DNA of 6,762 bases from Bacteroidota bacterium (GTDB taxonomy: Bacteria > Bacteroidota > Bacteroidia > Chitinophagales > Chitinophagaceae), in assembly GCA_023409675.1 (NCBI GenBank), contig JAEYRC010000055.1, positions 1 to 6,762 of the forward strand, given 5' to 3'. This document shows positions 1-6,762 of this stretch, in pieces. Below the pieces are notes generated by a model, which saw nothing but the letters and a program-made list of their open reading frames with translations, was not told the origin of the DNA and ran no database searches. The number at the start of each line of letters is the position of its first letter. Position 1 is the first letter of the stretch. The position numbers and the translations under genes were made by a program.

Positions 1-2597
1 ATATTGTTGACGGAGTAGCGCTTCCCATCAATACCCAGTCGAGCAACAGTAATTCCATCGACTTCATCAACCCCAGTGACATTGCTTCGGTAGAAGTGTT
101 GAAAGATGCTTCGGCTACCGCCATCTACGGCGCCCGTGGTGCAAATGGCGTTATCCTCATCACTACCAAAAGAGGCAGCCGTACCGGCGGACGGATTACC
201 TATGATATGGATCTGAGTGTTCCTACCATAGGACCCAACCGCGTTGAAATGCTGAACGCCCGGGAATACCTGGAAGTTGAAAACGCGACTTATGATAATA
301 TCAAAGTATATGACCCTGCAGGATGGGCAGCAGGCAATTACTCTACCCTGGTAGATCCACGGGAAAAACGTAAAAACCTGCCCCGGCTGTTTGACGCTAA
401 CGGTAATCCGCTGTATGAAACCGACTGGTTAAAAGCATCTACCCAAAACAAGCTTTCGCAGAATCATCAGCTCAGTATTGCAGGTGGTGATGGCGACAAC
501 AGCTTCGGCGCCTACCTGGGTTATCGCGATGATAACGGACTGCTGCTGAATTCCTACCTGAAACGTTATTCCGCTCGTTTTGTATTTGATTCCAAAATCA
601 AAGACTGGCTGAAAATTGGCGGTAACCTGGGCTATCACAACCAGGAAGAAAATATCGTTGACCAGGGAACAGGTGGCCTGAACTCCGTTCGGATGATCAC
701 AGAAGCCTTTCCTTTCCTTCCGGTAAAATATCCTGATGGAACCTGGGCGGAGAATTATCATTATCCCGGTGCTGAAGGCGGTTCTAACCCGGTGCATATT
801 TTAACCGACCGCAAACTGCTCTATAATACGCAAACCACCCTGGGGGATGTATTTGTAAATATTGACCTGGCTCCGGGATTGCAGTTCCGCAGTCAGCTTG
901 GCGTAATCATTGTTACCCGTGGTCAGCGGGAATACAGTGGCCGCACGCTGGATCAGATTTCCCGCAATCAGAATGGTACTGCCAACCAGAATAATAGCCG
1001 CGAAAATTTCTGGTCTTCTGAAAACTATTTCACCTACGATAAGAAGATTGGTACCGATCACAGCCTCAACGCTATGGTGGGTTTATCATGGCAGGAATCG
1101 CATTACACATTCTTCGGCGCCAGCAGCCAGAATTTCTCCACAGATTTCTTCCAATACAATAACCTGGGCGCGGGCAGTCAGCAGAATGCGTCCAGTTCTA
1201 ACCGCTCGAGGTTTTCACTGAACTCTTACTTCGGTCGTGTTAACTATGCCTTCAGGGAAAAATACCTCTTTACAGTTACCGGAAGGGCGGATGCGTCCTC
1301 CAAATTCGGTGATGAGTTTAAATGGGGATACTTTCCTTCAGCCGCCATCGGCTGGCGCGTATCGGAGGAAGATTTCCTGCGCAACAGCTCAACCATTTCA
1401 AACCTGAAACTTCGGGCGAGTTTGGGCGCAACCGGTAACTCTGAAATCGCCCCTTATCTCTCACTGCCTTTACTGGGATCCTATACCGGTATTCTGAACA
1501 ATACACGGGTAACCGGAATTGGTACCAACAGGCTGGCTAATCCAAACCTGAAATGGGAAAAAACCACTCAGTATGATATCGGACTTGAACTTGGTTTGCT
1601 GGATAACCGCATCAGCATCGAGGCTGATGTTTATTACCGCAAAACAACCGATATGCTGCTCAACGCACCGGTGCCTACTTCAAGTGGGTATTCAACCATT
1701 GCACGCAATGTGGGCAGCATGGAAAATAAGGGAATTGAATTTGCCATCAACAGTGTGAACATTCAGAACAATGACTTTAGCTGGTCAACCTCGTTCAACA
1801 TTTCGCTGAACAGAAATAAAGTGTTATCGCTGGCAACACCTGCTGATATCTTCGGACTTGGCGGCCCGAATTTCACCAACCAGACCAACATCATCCGCGT
1901 AGGTGAATCAGTTGGGTCCTTCTGGGGCCTGACCCGTCTTGGTGTTTGGACAGAAGCCGAGCGTGCGGAAGCAGCGAAGTTCAGCAGCTACCGTGGTGGT
2001 CGTCCGATTTTACCGGGTGATATCAAATACCTCGATGTTAATGGCGATTACCAGATCAATGATGCCGACCGGTCTATTATCGGAAACGGTAATCCGGATG
2101 CCTGGGGATCTTTCTTCAATACCTTCCGTTACCGGAATTTCGAATTACTGGTAGAGTTTCAGTATGTATTTGGAAACGACATCCTGAATATGACCACGCA
2201 CTCCGGTGAAGACCGTCAGGGTATTGCCAACAGCTATAAAACAGTGCTCGAAGCTTATGATCCGGTGAAAGGAAACAACAACGCCGAGATCGCGGCCATC
2301 CGGGATACCCGTGCGGGTTATGTTACCAATGTGGACACCCGCTGGGTTCAGGACGGATCCTTCATCCGGGGCAGAAACCTGCTGCTGAGCTATAACTTTC
2401 CTTCAGAAGTTTATGAGCGCCTGCGGCTGAACAGGCTAAGGGTATACGCGTCGGTACAGAATTTCATGCTTATCACCGACTATCGCGGTAATGATCCGGA
2501 AGTTACAACCTATGGCAATGCGTTTGCACAGGGTCAGACCTTCTTCGATTATCCCAAACCAACGCTGTATACTTTTGGTATCAACATTGGCTTATAA
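1..2597 (+). CDS. SusC/RagA-family TonB-dependent outer-membrane receptor, 5'-truncated by window edge
   Basis: This is the C-terminal 864 residues of a SusC-like TonB-dependent transporter, an outer-membrane beta-barrel that imports oligosaccharides, peptides or similar ligands together with a SusD lipoprotein. The frame is open to the first base (first full codon at 3), so the GTG at 96 is internal and is not the start. Visible residues 3-58 are the end of the plug: a VDGV motif, then SVEVLKDASATAIYG and the SusC/RagA signature GANGVILITTKRG (residues 46-58). The rest is barrel, with alternating aromatic strands and long loops. It includes the family's D-x-N-G-D loop (residues 678-689) followed by a GNGNPDAWGSFFN segment. 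SusC proteins usually have about 1000-1100 residues, so roughly 150-200 are missing, including the signal peptide and the N-terminal regulatory-like domain. The protein ends in FGINIGL, with Leu where an aromatic residue is common. No frameshift is seen. Family assignment is firm; substrate is unknown. Confidence 0.97.
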   Translation, partial: IVDGVALPINTQSSNSNSIDFINPSDIASVEVLKDASATAIYGARGANGVILITTKRGSRTGGRITYDMDLSVPTIGPNRVEMLNAREYLEVENATYDNIKVYDPAGWAAGNYSTLVDPREKRKNLPRLFDANGNPLYETDWLKASTQNKLSQNHQLSIAGGDGDNSFGAYLGYRDDNGLLLNSYLKRYSARFVFDSKIKDWLKIGGNLGYHNQEENIVDQGTGGLNSVRMITEAFPFLPVKYPDGTWAENYHYPGAEGGSNPVHILTDRKLLYNTQTTLGDVFVNIDLAPGLQFRSQLGVIIVTRGQREYSGRTLDQISRNQNGTANQNNSRENFWSSENYFTYDKKIGTDHSLNAMVGLSWQESHYTFFGASSQNFSTDFFQYNNLGAGSQQNASSSNRSRFSLNSYFGRVNYAFREKYLFTVTGRADASSKFGDEFKWGYFPSAAIGWRVSEEDFLRNSSTISNLKLRASLGATGNSEIAPYLSLPLLGSYTGILNNTRVTGIGTNRLANPNLKWEKTTQYDIGLELGLLDNRISIEADVYYRKTTDMLLNAPVPTSSGYSTIARNVGSMENKGIEFAINSVNIQNNDFSWSTSFNISLNRNKVLSLATPADIFGLGGPNFTNQTNIIRVGESVGSFWGLTRLGVWTEAERAEAAKFSSYRGGRPILPGDIKYLDVNGDYQINDADRSIIGNGNPDAWGSFFNTFRYRNFELLVEFQYVFGNDILNMTTHSGEDRQGIANSYKTVLEAYDPVKGNNNAEIAAIRDTRAGYVTNVDTRWVQDGSFIRGRNLLLSYNFPSEVYERLRLNRLRVYASVQNFMLITDYRGNDPEVTTYGNAFAQGQTFFDYPKPTLYTFGINIGL

Positions 2598-2623
2598 ATT
2601 CAATAACCAGAAAAGATTACAAC

Positions 2624-4165
2624 ATGAAGAAAAATCATATAAAATTCCTGAGCAGGGTATTACTGCTGGCCACTGTGCTGGTAAGTTCAGGATGTGAAAA
2701 GTTTTTAGAGGAAGAGGATCCGACGAATTTAACAGAGGGTACTTATTTCGTATTACCTGAACATGCAGAAGCCGGTATTGCTGCAGCCTATGCCCAAACC
2801 CGCTTTATCGGAAACGGTGCGGGGATATTTGTTCAGAACTATTCCCTGATTGAAATGCTGAGCGGTACGGCCAAAACCGAAACCGGTCAGAATTCAGATC
2901 TGAATAATATCATCGGTCTTTCGTACAACGGCGATAACCTGTTGATCCGTCAATGGTGGAATGGATTGTACAGTGTCATTGCACAAACCAATCTTGTCCT
3001 GGCAAGGGTTCCGGATATTTCCCCCATGGATGAGACCCATAAAAACCAGATCCTGGGCCAGGCGCGGTTCCTGCGGGCATGGGCCTATTTCTACCTGGTC
3101 AGAATGTGGGGTGATGTTCCGCTGATCCTCAGTCCGGTTAACGCGTCTTCTCCCGACCTGTTGCCATCACGGACACCCGCTGCAGATGTGTACGATCAGA
3201 TCGTTGAAGACCTGACCACAGCGGAAAATTCAAGTCTGCCATGGACCGATCAAACCGGAAGGGCATCTCTCGGAGCGGTGAAATCACTGCTGGCAAAAGT
3301 GTACCTGACTATGGCCGGGCATCCGCTGAACAGGGGTGCATCGCATTACCAACTGGCTGCGGATAAAGCCAATGAAGTGATCACCAGCAATAATTTCAGT
3401 CTGTTTGCCAGTTATAACGACCTGCATTCCCTGTCCACTGAAAACCGCGGTGAACATATCTTTCAGATTCAGTATCTGGGTGGGGTAGCCGATAATCCCA
3501 TGCAAACGTCTATGCTACCCAATTTCAAAGGAGTATCGAGTTATGGAACTGAAGTTGGCTCCAATGTTCCCGTTCCGGATTTTGTTGACTCCTATGAGGC
3601 CGGCGACAAAAGAACGATAGATCGCCAGGGATTCTATTATACTTCTTACTATAATGAAGGCAATGGAGCCCTTAAAGATCTTGGCGCGCCCTACATCTTC
3701 AAGCATTTTGATGTTATAGCCAATGGAACTGCGGGTGTAGCGGGAACCAATGTTTCCAGCCTGAACTACCCGCTGATCCGCTATGCCGATGTGTTGCTGA
3801 TGTTTGCGGAAGCCAAAAATGAAGTGGCCGCGGCGCCCGATGCGGCTGCCTGGAATGCCCTGAAAGCCATTCGTGATCGTGCCGGACTGAATACTCCTGC
3901 GGTGGGTACCTATACAAAAGACAGTTTTCGGGATGCGGTGCTGAAAGAGCGCTGGCATGAGCTGGCTTATGAAGGAATCACCTGGTTCGATATGCTCCGC
4001 CTGAGAAGAGCCTTCAATTACATTTCAGGAAACTTTGAGCCGCTGGTCGGGCATGAATTTGCCGATAACGGCGAGATTTATGAAGAAAAAAATCTGCTTC
4101 TTCCATTGCCTACTGCGGAAATGCAAAATAATCCGAACCTGAGGCCGAATAACCCGGGTTACTAA
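2624..4165 (+). CDS. SusD/RagB-family nutrient-binding outer-membrane lipoprotein
   Basis: This is a complete 513-residue SusD-like lipoprotein, the surface-exposed substrate-binding lid of a SusCD importer. The ATG at 2624 gives a lipoprotein signal peptide: basic MKKNHIK, a hydrophobic stretch, then VSSGC with the lipidated Cys at residue 24. Acidic residues follow it (EKFLEEED), consistent with surface export in Bacteroidota. The N-terminal SusD-like domain has WWNGLY near residue 107 and the hallmark ARFLRAWAYFYLVRMWGDVP at 147-166; helical TPR-like repeats follow (LGAVKSLLAKVYLTMAG). The C-terminal SusD/RagB domain has YPLIRYADVLLMFAEAKNE at 382-400, LKAIRDRAGL, ERWHELAYEG, and the usual ending NPNLRPNNPGY. 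Length is typical of the family. It starts 26 bases after the susC-like stop and has no Shine-Dalgarno sequence, which is normal in this phylum; the two genes should be co-transcribed. Binding specificity cannot be inferred from the sequence. Confidence 0.97.
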   Translation: MKKNHIKFLSRVLLLATVLVSSGCEKFLEEEDPTNLTEGTYFVLPEHAEAGIAAAYAQTRFIGNGAGIFVQNYSLIEMLSGTAKTETGQNSDLNNIIGLSYNGDNLLIRQWWNGLYSVIAQTNLVLARVPDISPMDETHKNQILGQARFLRAWAYFYLVRMWGDVPLILSPVNASSPDLLPSRTPAADVYDQIVEDLTTAENSSLPWTDQTGRASLGAVKSLLAKVYLTMAGHPLNRGASHYQLAADKANEVITSNNFSLFASYNDLHSLSTENRGEHIFQIQYLGGVADNPMQTSMLPNFKGVSSYGTEVGSNVPVPDFVDSYEAGDKRTIDRQGFYYTSYYNEGNGALKDLGAPYIFKHFDVIANGTAGVAGTNVSSLNYPLIRYADVLLMFAEAKNEVAAAPDAAAWNALKAIRDRAGLNTPAVGTYTKDSFRDAVLKERWHELAYEGITWFDMLRLRRAFNYISGNFEPLVGHEFADNGEIYEEKNLLLPLPTAEMQNNPNLRPNNPGY

Positions 4166-4204
4166 GGATTTTCTTATTAAATTCGCTTACTCCTTCAAAC
4201 ACAG

Positions 4205-4241
4205 AAACCGTGCGGGTAAAAAAAATTGCCCGCCGGTTTTT
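4205..4241 (+). terminator. Intrinsic terminator of the susCD-like operon
   Basis: A GC-rich hairpin lies 40 bases after the susD-like stop. The left arm is AAACCG (4205-4210), a bulged T, then GCGGG-T-AA. The right arm is TT-G-CCCGC then CGGTTT. The loop is six A residues (4220-4225), one pair is a G-T wobble, and a run of five T (4237-4241) closes it. Stem plus T-run is the standard Rho-independent form, so transcription of the uptake genes should mostly stop before rpoB. Confidence 0.88.
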
Positions 4242-4256
4242 GCGTTTGGAATTTTA

Positions 4257-4286
4257 TTGTTATTAGCCGATTATTTCATACCTTTG
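4257..4286 (+). promoter_or_regulatory. Bacteroidota-type housekeeping promoter for rpoB
   Basis: TACCTTTG at 4279-4286 matches all six fixed positions of the Bacteroidota -7 consensus TAnnTTTG. A TTG at 4257-4259 stands 19 bases upstream, at the usual distance for the -33 element (TTTG/TTG). It lies after the susCD terminator and reads toward rpoB. The start site would fall a few bases after 4286, leaving a 5' leader of about 160 nt. The motif match is seen directly; promoter activity is inferred. Confidence 0.72.
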
Positions 4287-4308
4287 CCCTCCATTTTCAC
4301 AATTTCAA

Positions 4309-4339
4309 TTAGCTGATATCAATTTGTTTTTACAGCTAA
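4309..4339 (+). repeat. 7-bp inverted repeat in the rpoB leader
   Basis: TTAGCTG (4309-4315) and CAGCTAA (4333-4339) are perfect reverse complements separated by 17 AT-rich bases. In RNA this would be a modest hairpin near the 5' end of the predicted rpoB leader; in DNA it could be a binding site. No T-run follows, so it is not a terminator. It may be chance in AT-rich sequence. Confidence 0.35.
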
Positions 4340-4360
4340 ATAGCATAACTGCCTCTTAAT

Positions 4361-4407
4361 CAGACACACAGGGAACACTGGCTGTTCCGCTGTGCTTTTA
4401 TTGTCTG
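4361..4407 (+). promoter_or_regulatory. Long imperfect hairpin in the rpoB 5' leader
   Basis: The left arm is one uninterrupted 17-base block (4361-4377: CAGACA, CACAG, GGAACA). The right arm pairs with it in three pieces: TGTTCC (4383-4388), one bulged G, CTGTG (4390-4394), a 7-base insertion CTTTTAT (4395-4401), then TGTCTG (4402-4407). The loop is CTGGC. All 17 left-arm bases can pair, which is unlikely by chance. It sits inside the predicted rpoB transcript, 48 bases before the start codon. The inner 11-bp stem followed by CTTTTATT looks like a weak attenuator; the full structure could instead be a processing or protein-binding site. It does not match a riboswitch or ribosomal-protein leader that I recognise. 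Pairing is seen directly; function is inferred. Confidence 0.6.
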
Positions 4408-4435
4408 TAGGAGATTTTTGAAGTTAGAACATTAA

Positions 4436-4449
4436 AAAAACCGGTTTTT
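4436..4449. repeat. 14-bp perfect palindrome just before the rpoB start
   Basis: AAAAACCGGTTTTT is fully self-complementary and ends six bases before the rpoB ATG, in the ribosome-loading zone. As RNA it would form only a weak A-U stem with a four-base loop. There is no Shine-Dalgarno sequence at normal distance: the AGGAG at 4409-4413 is over 40 bases from the ATG. An A-rich, SD-less initiation region is usual in Bacteroidota. Whether the palindrome matters is unknown. Confidence 0.35.
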
Positions 4450-4455
4450 ACACAT

Positions 4456-6762
4456 ATGTCTTCTACAAAAATGCAAAACAGGGTCAATTTCGGCAAAATC
4501 AAGAATTTAGCAGATGCCCCTGATCTACTCGAGGTACAGATTCAATCCTTTAAAGAGTTTTTCCAGTTAGAGACAACACCCGATAAGCGCAACATCGAGG
4601 GCTTATTTAAAGTGTTTAAAGAGAATTTTCCGATCACCGACACCCGGAACATTTTCATGCTGGAATTCCTGGATTACTTTATTGATCCGCCCCGCTACAC
4701 CATTGAAGAATGTATGGAGCGTGGTCTCACCTATGCTGTTCCTTTAAAAGCTAAACTTCGGTTGAGCTGTAACGACGAGGAGCATGTGGATTTCCAGACC
4801 ATCGTACAGGATGTATTTTTGGGAAATATCCCCTATATGACTCCCCGCGGCACTTTTGTGATTAACGGCGCCGAGCGTGTAGTCGTATCGCAATTGCACC
4901 GTTCACCTGGTGTATTCTTCGGTCAGTCGGTACACCCCAACGGTACCAAGATCTATTCCGCACGGGTTATTCCTTTCAAAGGAGCCTGGATGGAATTTGC
5001 CACCGATATCAATAATGTGATGTACGCGTACATCGACCGGAAGAAAAAGTTCCCCGTTACCACGCTGTTGCGTTCTATTGGTTTTGAAACCGATAAAGAC
5101 ATCCTGGAACTCTTCGGGATGGCTGATGAGGTGAAAACCGATAAGAAAACGCTGGCAAAATACGCCGGCAAACGCCTGGCCGCCCGGGTGCTGAGAACCT
5201 GGGTTGAAGACTTTGTGGATGAGGATACCGGAGAGGTTGTGTCCATCGAGCGGAATGAAATCGTGCTGGAGCGCGATACCATCCTTGATGATGAAGCCAT
5301 TGACATGGTTTCTGAAATGGATGTAGAAAGCATCTTCATTCAGAAAGAAGATGTGGGAGGCGACTATGCCATCATTTATAATACCCTGAACAAAGACACC
5401 TCTAACAGTGAGCTGGAAGCGGTACAGCATATTTATCGTCAGCTGCGTGGTGCCGATGCTCCGGATAATGAAACCGCCCGCGGAATCATTGATAAATTAT
5501 TCTTCAGCGATAAGCGTTATGATCTGGGTGAAGTTGGTCGTTATAAGATCAACCGTAAACTGAATCTTAACCATCCCATCGAACAAAAGACCTTAACCAA
5601 GCAGGATATTATTGAGATCATCAAATACCTGGTTCGCTTAACCAATGGTAAAGCGGAGATTGATGATATTGATCACCTGAGCAACCGTCGTGTACGGACT
5701 GTAGGTGAGCAATTATACGCGCAGTTCGGGGTAGGTCTGGCCCGTATGGCCCGTACCATCCGCGAGCGGATGAATGTGCGCGACAATGAGGTGTTTACGC
5801 CTGTTGACCTGATCAACGCCAGAACACTTTCTTCTGTGATCAACTCCTTCTTTGGAACATCACAGTTGTCGCAATTCCTCGATCAAACCAACCCGCTGAG
5901 TGAGATCACGCATAAGCGTCGTATCTCCGCACTCGGACCCGGTGGTTTGAGTCGCGAACGTGCCGGCTTCGAGGTGCGTGACGTACACTATTCGCACTAT
6001 GGCCGCCTTTGTACCATTGAAACACCGGAAGGTCCCAATATCGGTCTGATCTCAACCCTTTGCGTACACGCGAAGATCAATGAGATGGGCTTTATTGAAA
6101 CGCCTTACCATAAAGTGCATGAAGGAAAAGTAGATCTTAAAAAACTGACTTTCCTCAGTGCTGAAGAAGAAGACGACGCCAAGATCGCACAGGCAAGCGC
6201 GCCACTTAAAGATAATGGTGAATTTTTCGATGAGCGCGTAAGTTCCCGTCAAACCGGTGACTTCCCGATCCTCGACAGAACAGAAGTGGAATATATGGAT
6301 GTGGCGCCCAACCAGATCGTTGGACTGAGCGCATCACTGATTCCCTTCCTGGAACATGATGATGCCAACCGTGCCCTGATGGGATCGAACATGCAACGCC
6401 AGGCGGTTCCGCTGCTGCGTCCCGAGCAACCGATCGTAGGTACCGGGCTGGAAGCAAAAGCTGCCCGTGATGCCCGTGTTCAGATTCTGGCAGAAGGCAA
6501 TGGTGTGGTTGAATATGTTGACGGTAAAGAAATTCATGTTCGCTACGATCGTACCGAAGAAGACAGACTGGTGAGTTTTGAAGACGATCTGCAGATCTAT
6601 AACCTGACCAAATTCATCAAAACCAACCAGGAAACCTCCATCAATCATAGCCCCGCTGTTAAAAAAGGACAGCGTGTACAGAAAGGTGATTTCCTGACTG
6701 AAGGTTATGGTGTTCAGAAAGGAGAAGTTTCCCTGGGTCGTAACCTGCAGGTAGCATTCATG
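4456..6762 (+). CDS. rpoB: DNA-directed RNA polymerase subunit beta, 3'-truncated by window edge
   Basis: These are the first 769 residues of the beta subunit of RNA polymerase; the full protein in Bacteroidota is roughly 1270. The ATG at 4456 opens MSSTKMQNRVNFGKIKN; an internal ATG at 4471 (Met6) is a weaker alternative. Visible landmarks are PYMTPRGTFVINGAERV from residue 126, then SQLHRSPGVFF; the lobe region; the rifampicin pocket FFGTSQLSQFLDQTNPLSEI from 465, then THKRRISALGPGG; and IETPEGPNIGLIS from 521. Pocket residues equivalent to E. coli Q513, D516, H526, S531 and I572 are Q473, D476, H486, S491 and I532, all in the usual susceptible state. The window ends at ...LQVAFM, about eight residues before the Glu-Asp pair equivalent to E. 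coli E813/D814, so the catalytic part lies outside. rpoC normally follows. The gene has its own upstream promoter and a structured leader. Identity is certain. Confidence 0.99.
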   Translation, partial: MSSTKMQNRVNFGKIKNLADAPDLLEVQIQSFKEFFQLETTPDKRNIEGLFKVFKENFPITDTRNIFMLEFLDYFIDPPRYTIEECMERGLTYAVPLKAKLRLSCNDEEHVDFQTIVQDVFLGNIPYMTPRGTFVINGAERVVVSQLHRSPGVFFGQSVHPNGTKIYSARVIPFKGAWMEFATDINNVMYAYIDRKKKFPVTTLLRSIGFETDKDILELFGMADEVKTDKKTLAKYAGKRLAARVLRTWVEDFVDEDTGEVVSIERNEIVLERDTILDDEAIDMVSEMDVESIFIQKEDVGGDYAIIYNTLNKDTSNSELEAVQHIYRQLRGADAPDNETARGIIDKLFFSDKRYDLGEVGRYKINRKLNLNHPIEQKTLTKQDIIEIIKYLVRLTNGKAEIDDIDHLSNRRVRTVGEQLYAQFGVGLARMARTIRERMNVRDNEVFTPVDLINARTLSSVINSFFGTSQLSQFLDQTNPLSEITHKRRISALGPGGLSRERAGFEVRDVHYSHYGRLCTIETPEGPNIGLISTLCVHAKINEMGFIETPYHKVHEGKVDLKKLTFLSAEEEDDAKIAQASAPLKDNGEFFDERVSSRQTGDFPILDRTEVEYMDVAPNQIVGLSASLIPFLEHDDANRALMGSNMQRQAVPLLRPEQPIVGTGLEAKAARDARVQILAEGNGVVEYVDGKEIHVRYDRTEEDRLVSFEDDLQIYNLTKFIKTNQETSINHSPAVKKGQRVQKGDFLTEGYGVQKGEVSLGRNLQVAFM

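Noticed and set aside
96..98. GTG at 96 as the start of the SusC-like protein
   Set aside because: The frame is open to the window edge, and the 31 upstream codons encode conserved plug sequence (VDGV ... INPSDIASVEV). The true start lies outside the window.
910..1221. 103-codon plus-strand open frame inside the susC-like gene
   Set aside because: It is an out-of-frame shadow of the barrel coding sequence; the susC frame is intact throughout.
3515..3958. 147-codon open frame on the minus strand inside the susD-like gene
   Set aside because: It is antisense to the conserved SusD C-terminal domain, its translation resembles no family I know, and no promoter-like sequence was noted.
4409..4413. 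AGGAG as the ribosome binding site of rpoB
   Set aside because: It is more than 40 bases from the ATG at 4456, and no closer in-frame start fits it; Bacteroidota genes often lack a Shine-Dalgarno sequence.
4166..4455. A small gene, tRNA or mobile-element end between the susD-like gene and rpoB
   Set aside because: No open frame of useful length, cloverleaf, transposase remnant or flanking direct repeats were seen; the region is explained by terminator, promoter and leader.
4903..5430. 175-codon open frame on the minus strand inside rpoB, with a 128-codon one overlapping it
   Set aside because: Both lie antisense to highly conserved rpoB sequence and show no recognisable protein features; they reflect codon bias of the real gene.
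6052..6648. Three overlapping minus-strand open frames at the right end
   Set aside because: All are antisense to rpoB coding sequence that is intact and conserved on the plus strand.

Overview
The window comes from a member of the Bacteroidota, most likely close to the Chitinophagaceae or a related family. Three things point there: an adjacent SusC-like TonB-dependent receptor and SusD-like lipoprotein, a promoter of the Bacteroidota form TTG-N19-TAnnTTTG, and an RpoB whose N-terminal half has the sequence character of that phylum. The family-level placement rests on my memory of RpoB sequences, not on a search. All genes lie on the + strand.

Layout: (1) 1-2597 is the 3' part of a susC-like gene. 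It is open at the left edge, so the signal peptide, the carboxypeptidase-regulatory-like domain and the first part of the plug are missing. (2) 2624-4165 is a complete susD-like gene 26 bases downstream, almost certainly in the same transcript. (3) 4166-4455 is a 290-base intergenic region holding a strong intrinsic terminator for the susCD unit, a TAnnTTTG promoter reading rightward, and a leader of about 160 nt with a long imperfect hairpin. (4) 4456-6762 is the first 769 codons of rpoB, cut by the right edge just before the region that carries the catalytic residues.

The SusC/SusD pair should form an outer-membrane nutrient importer: the SusD lipoprotein caps the extracellular face of the SusC barrel, and TonB energises uptake. 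The substrate cannot be read from the sequence, and no hydrolase, SusE/F protein or sigma/anti-sigma pair is visible. rpoB encodes the beta subunit of RNA polymerase and is functionally unrelated. The terminator-plus-promoter arrangement says that the two units are transcribed independently.

I see no evidence of an entirely new system here. The points most worth a second look are the position of a nutrient-uptake operon directly upstream of rpoB, where rplL is normally found, and the structured rpoB leader.
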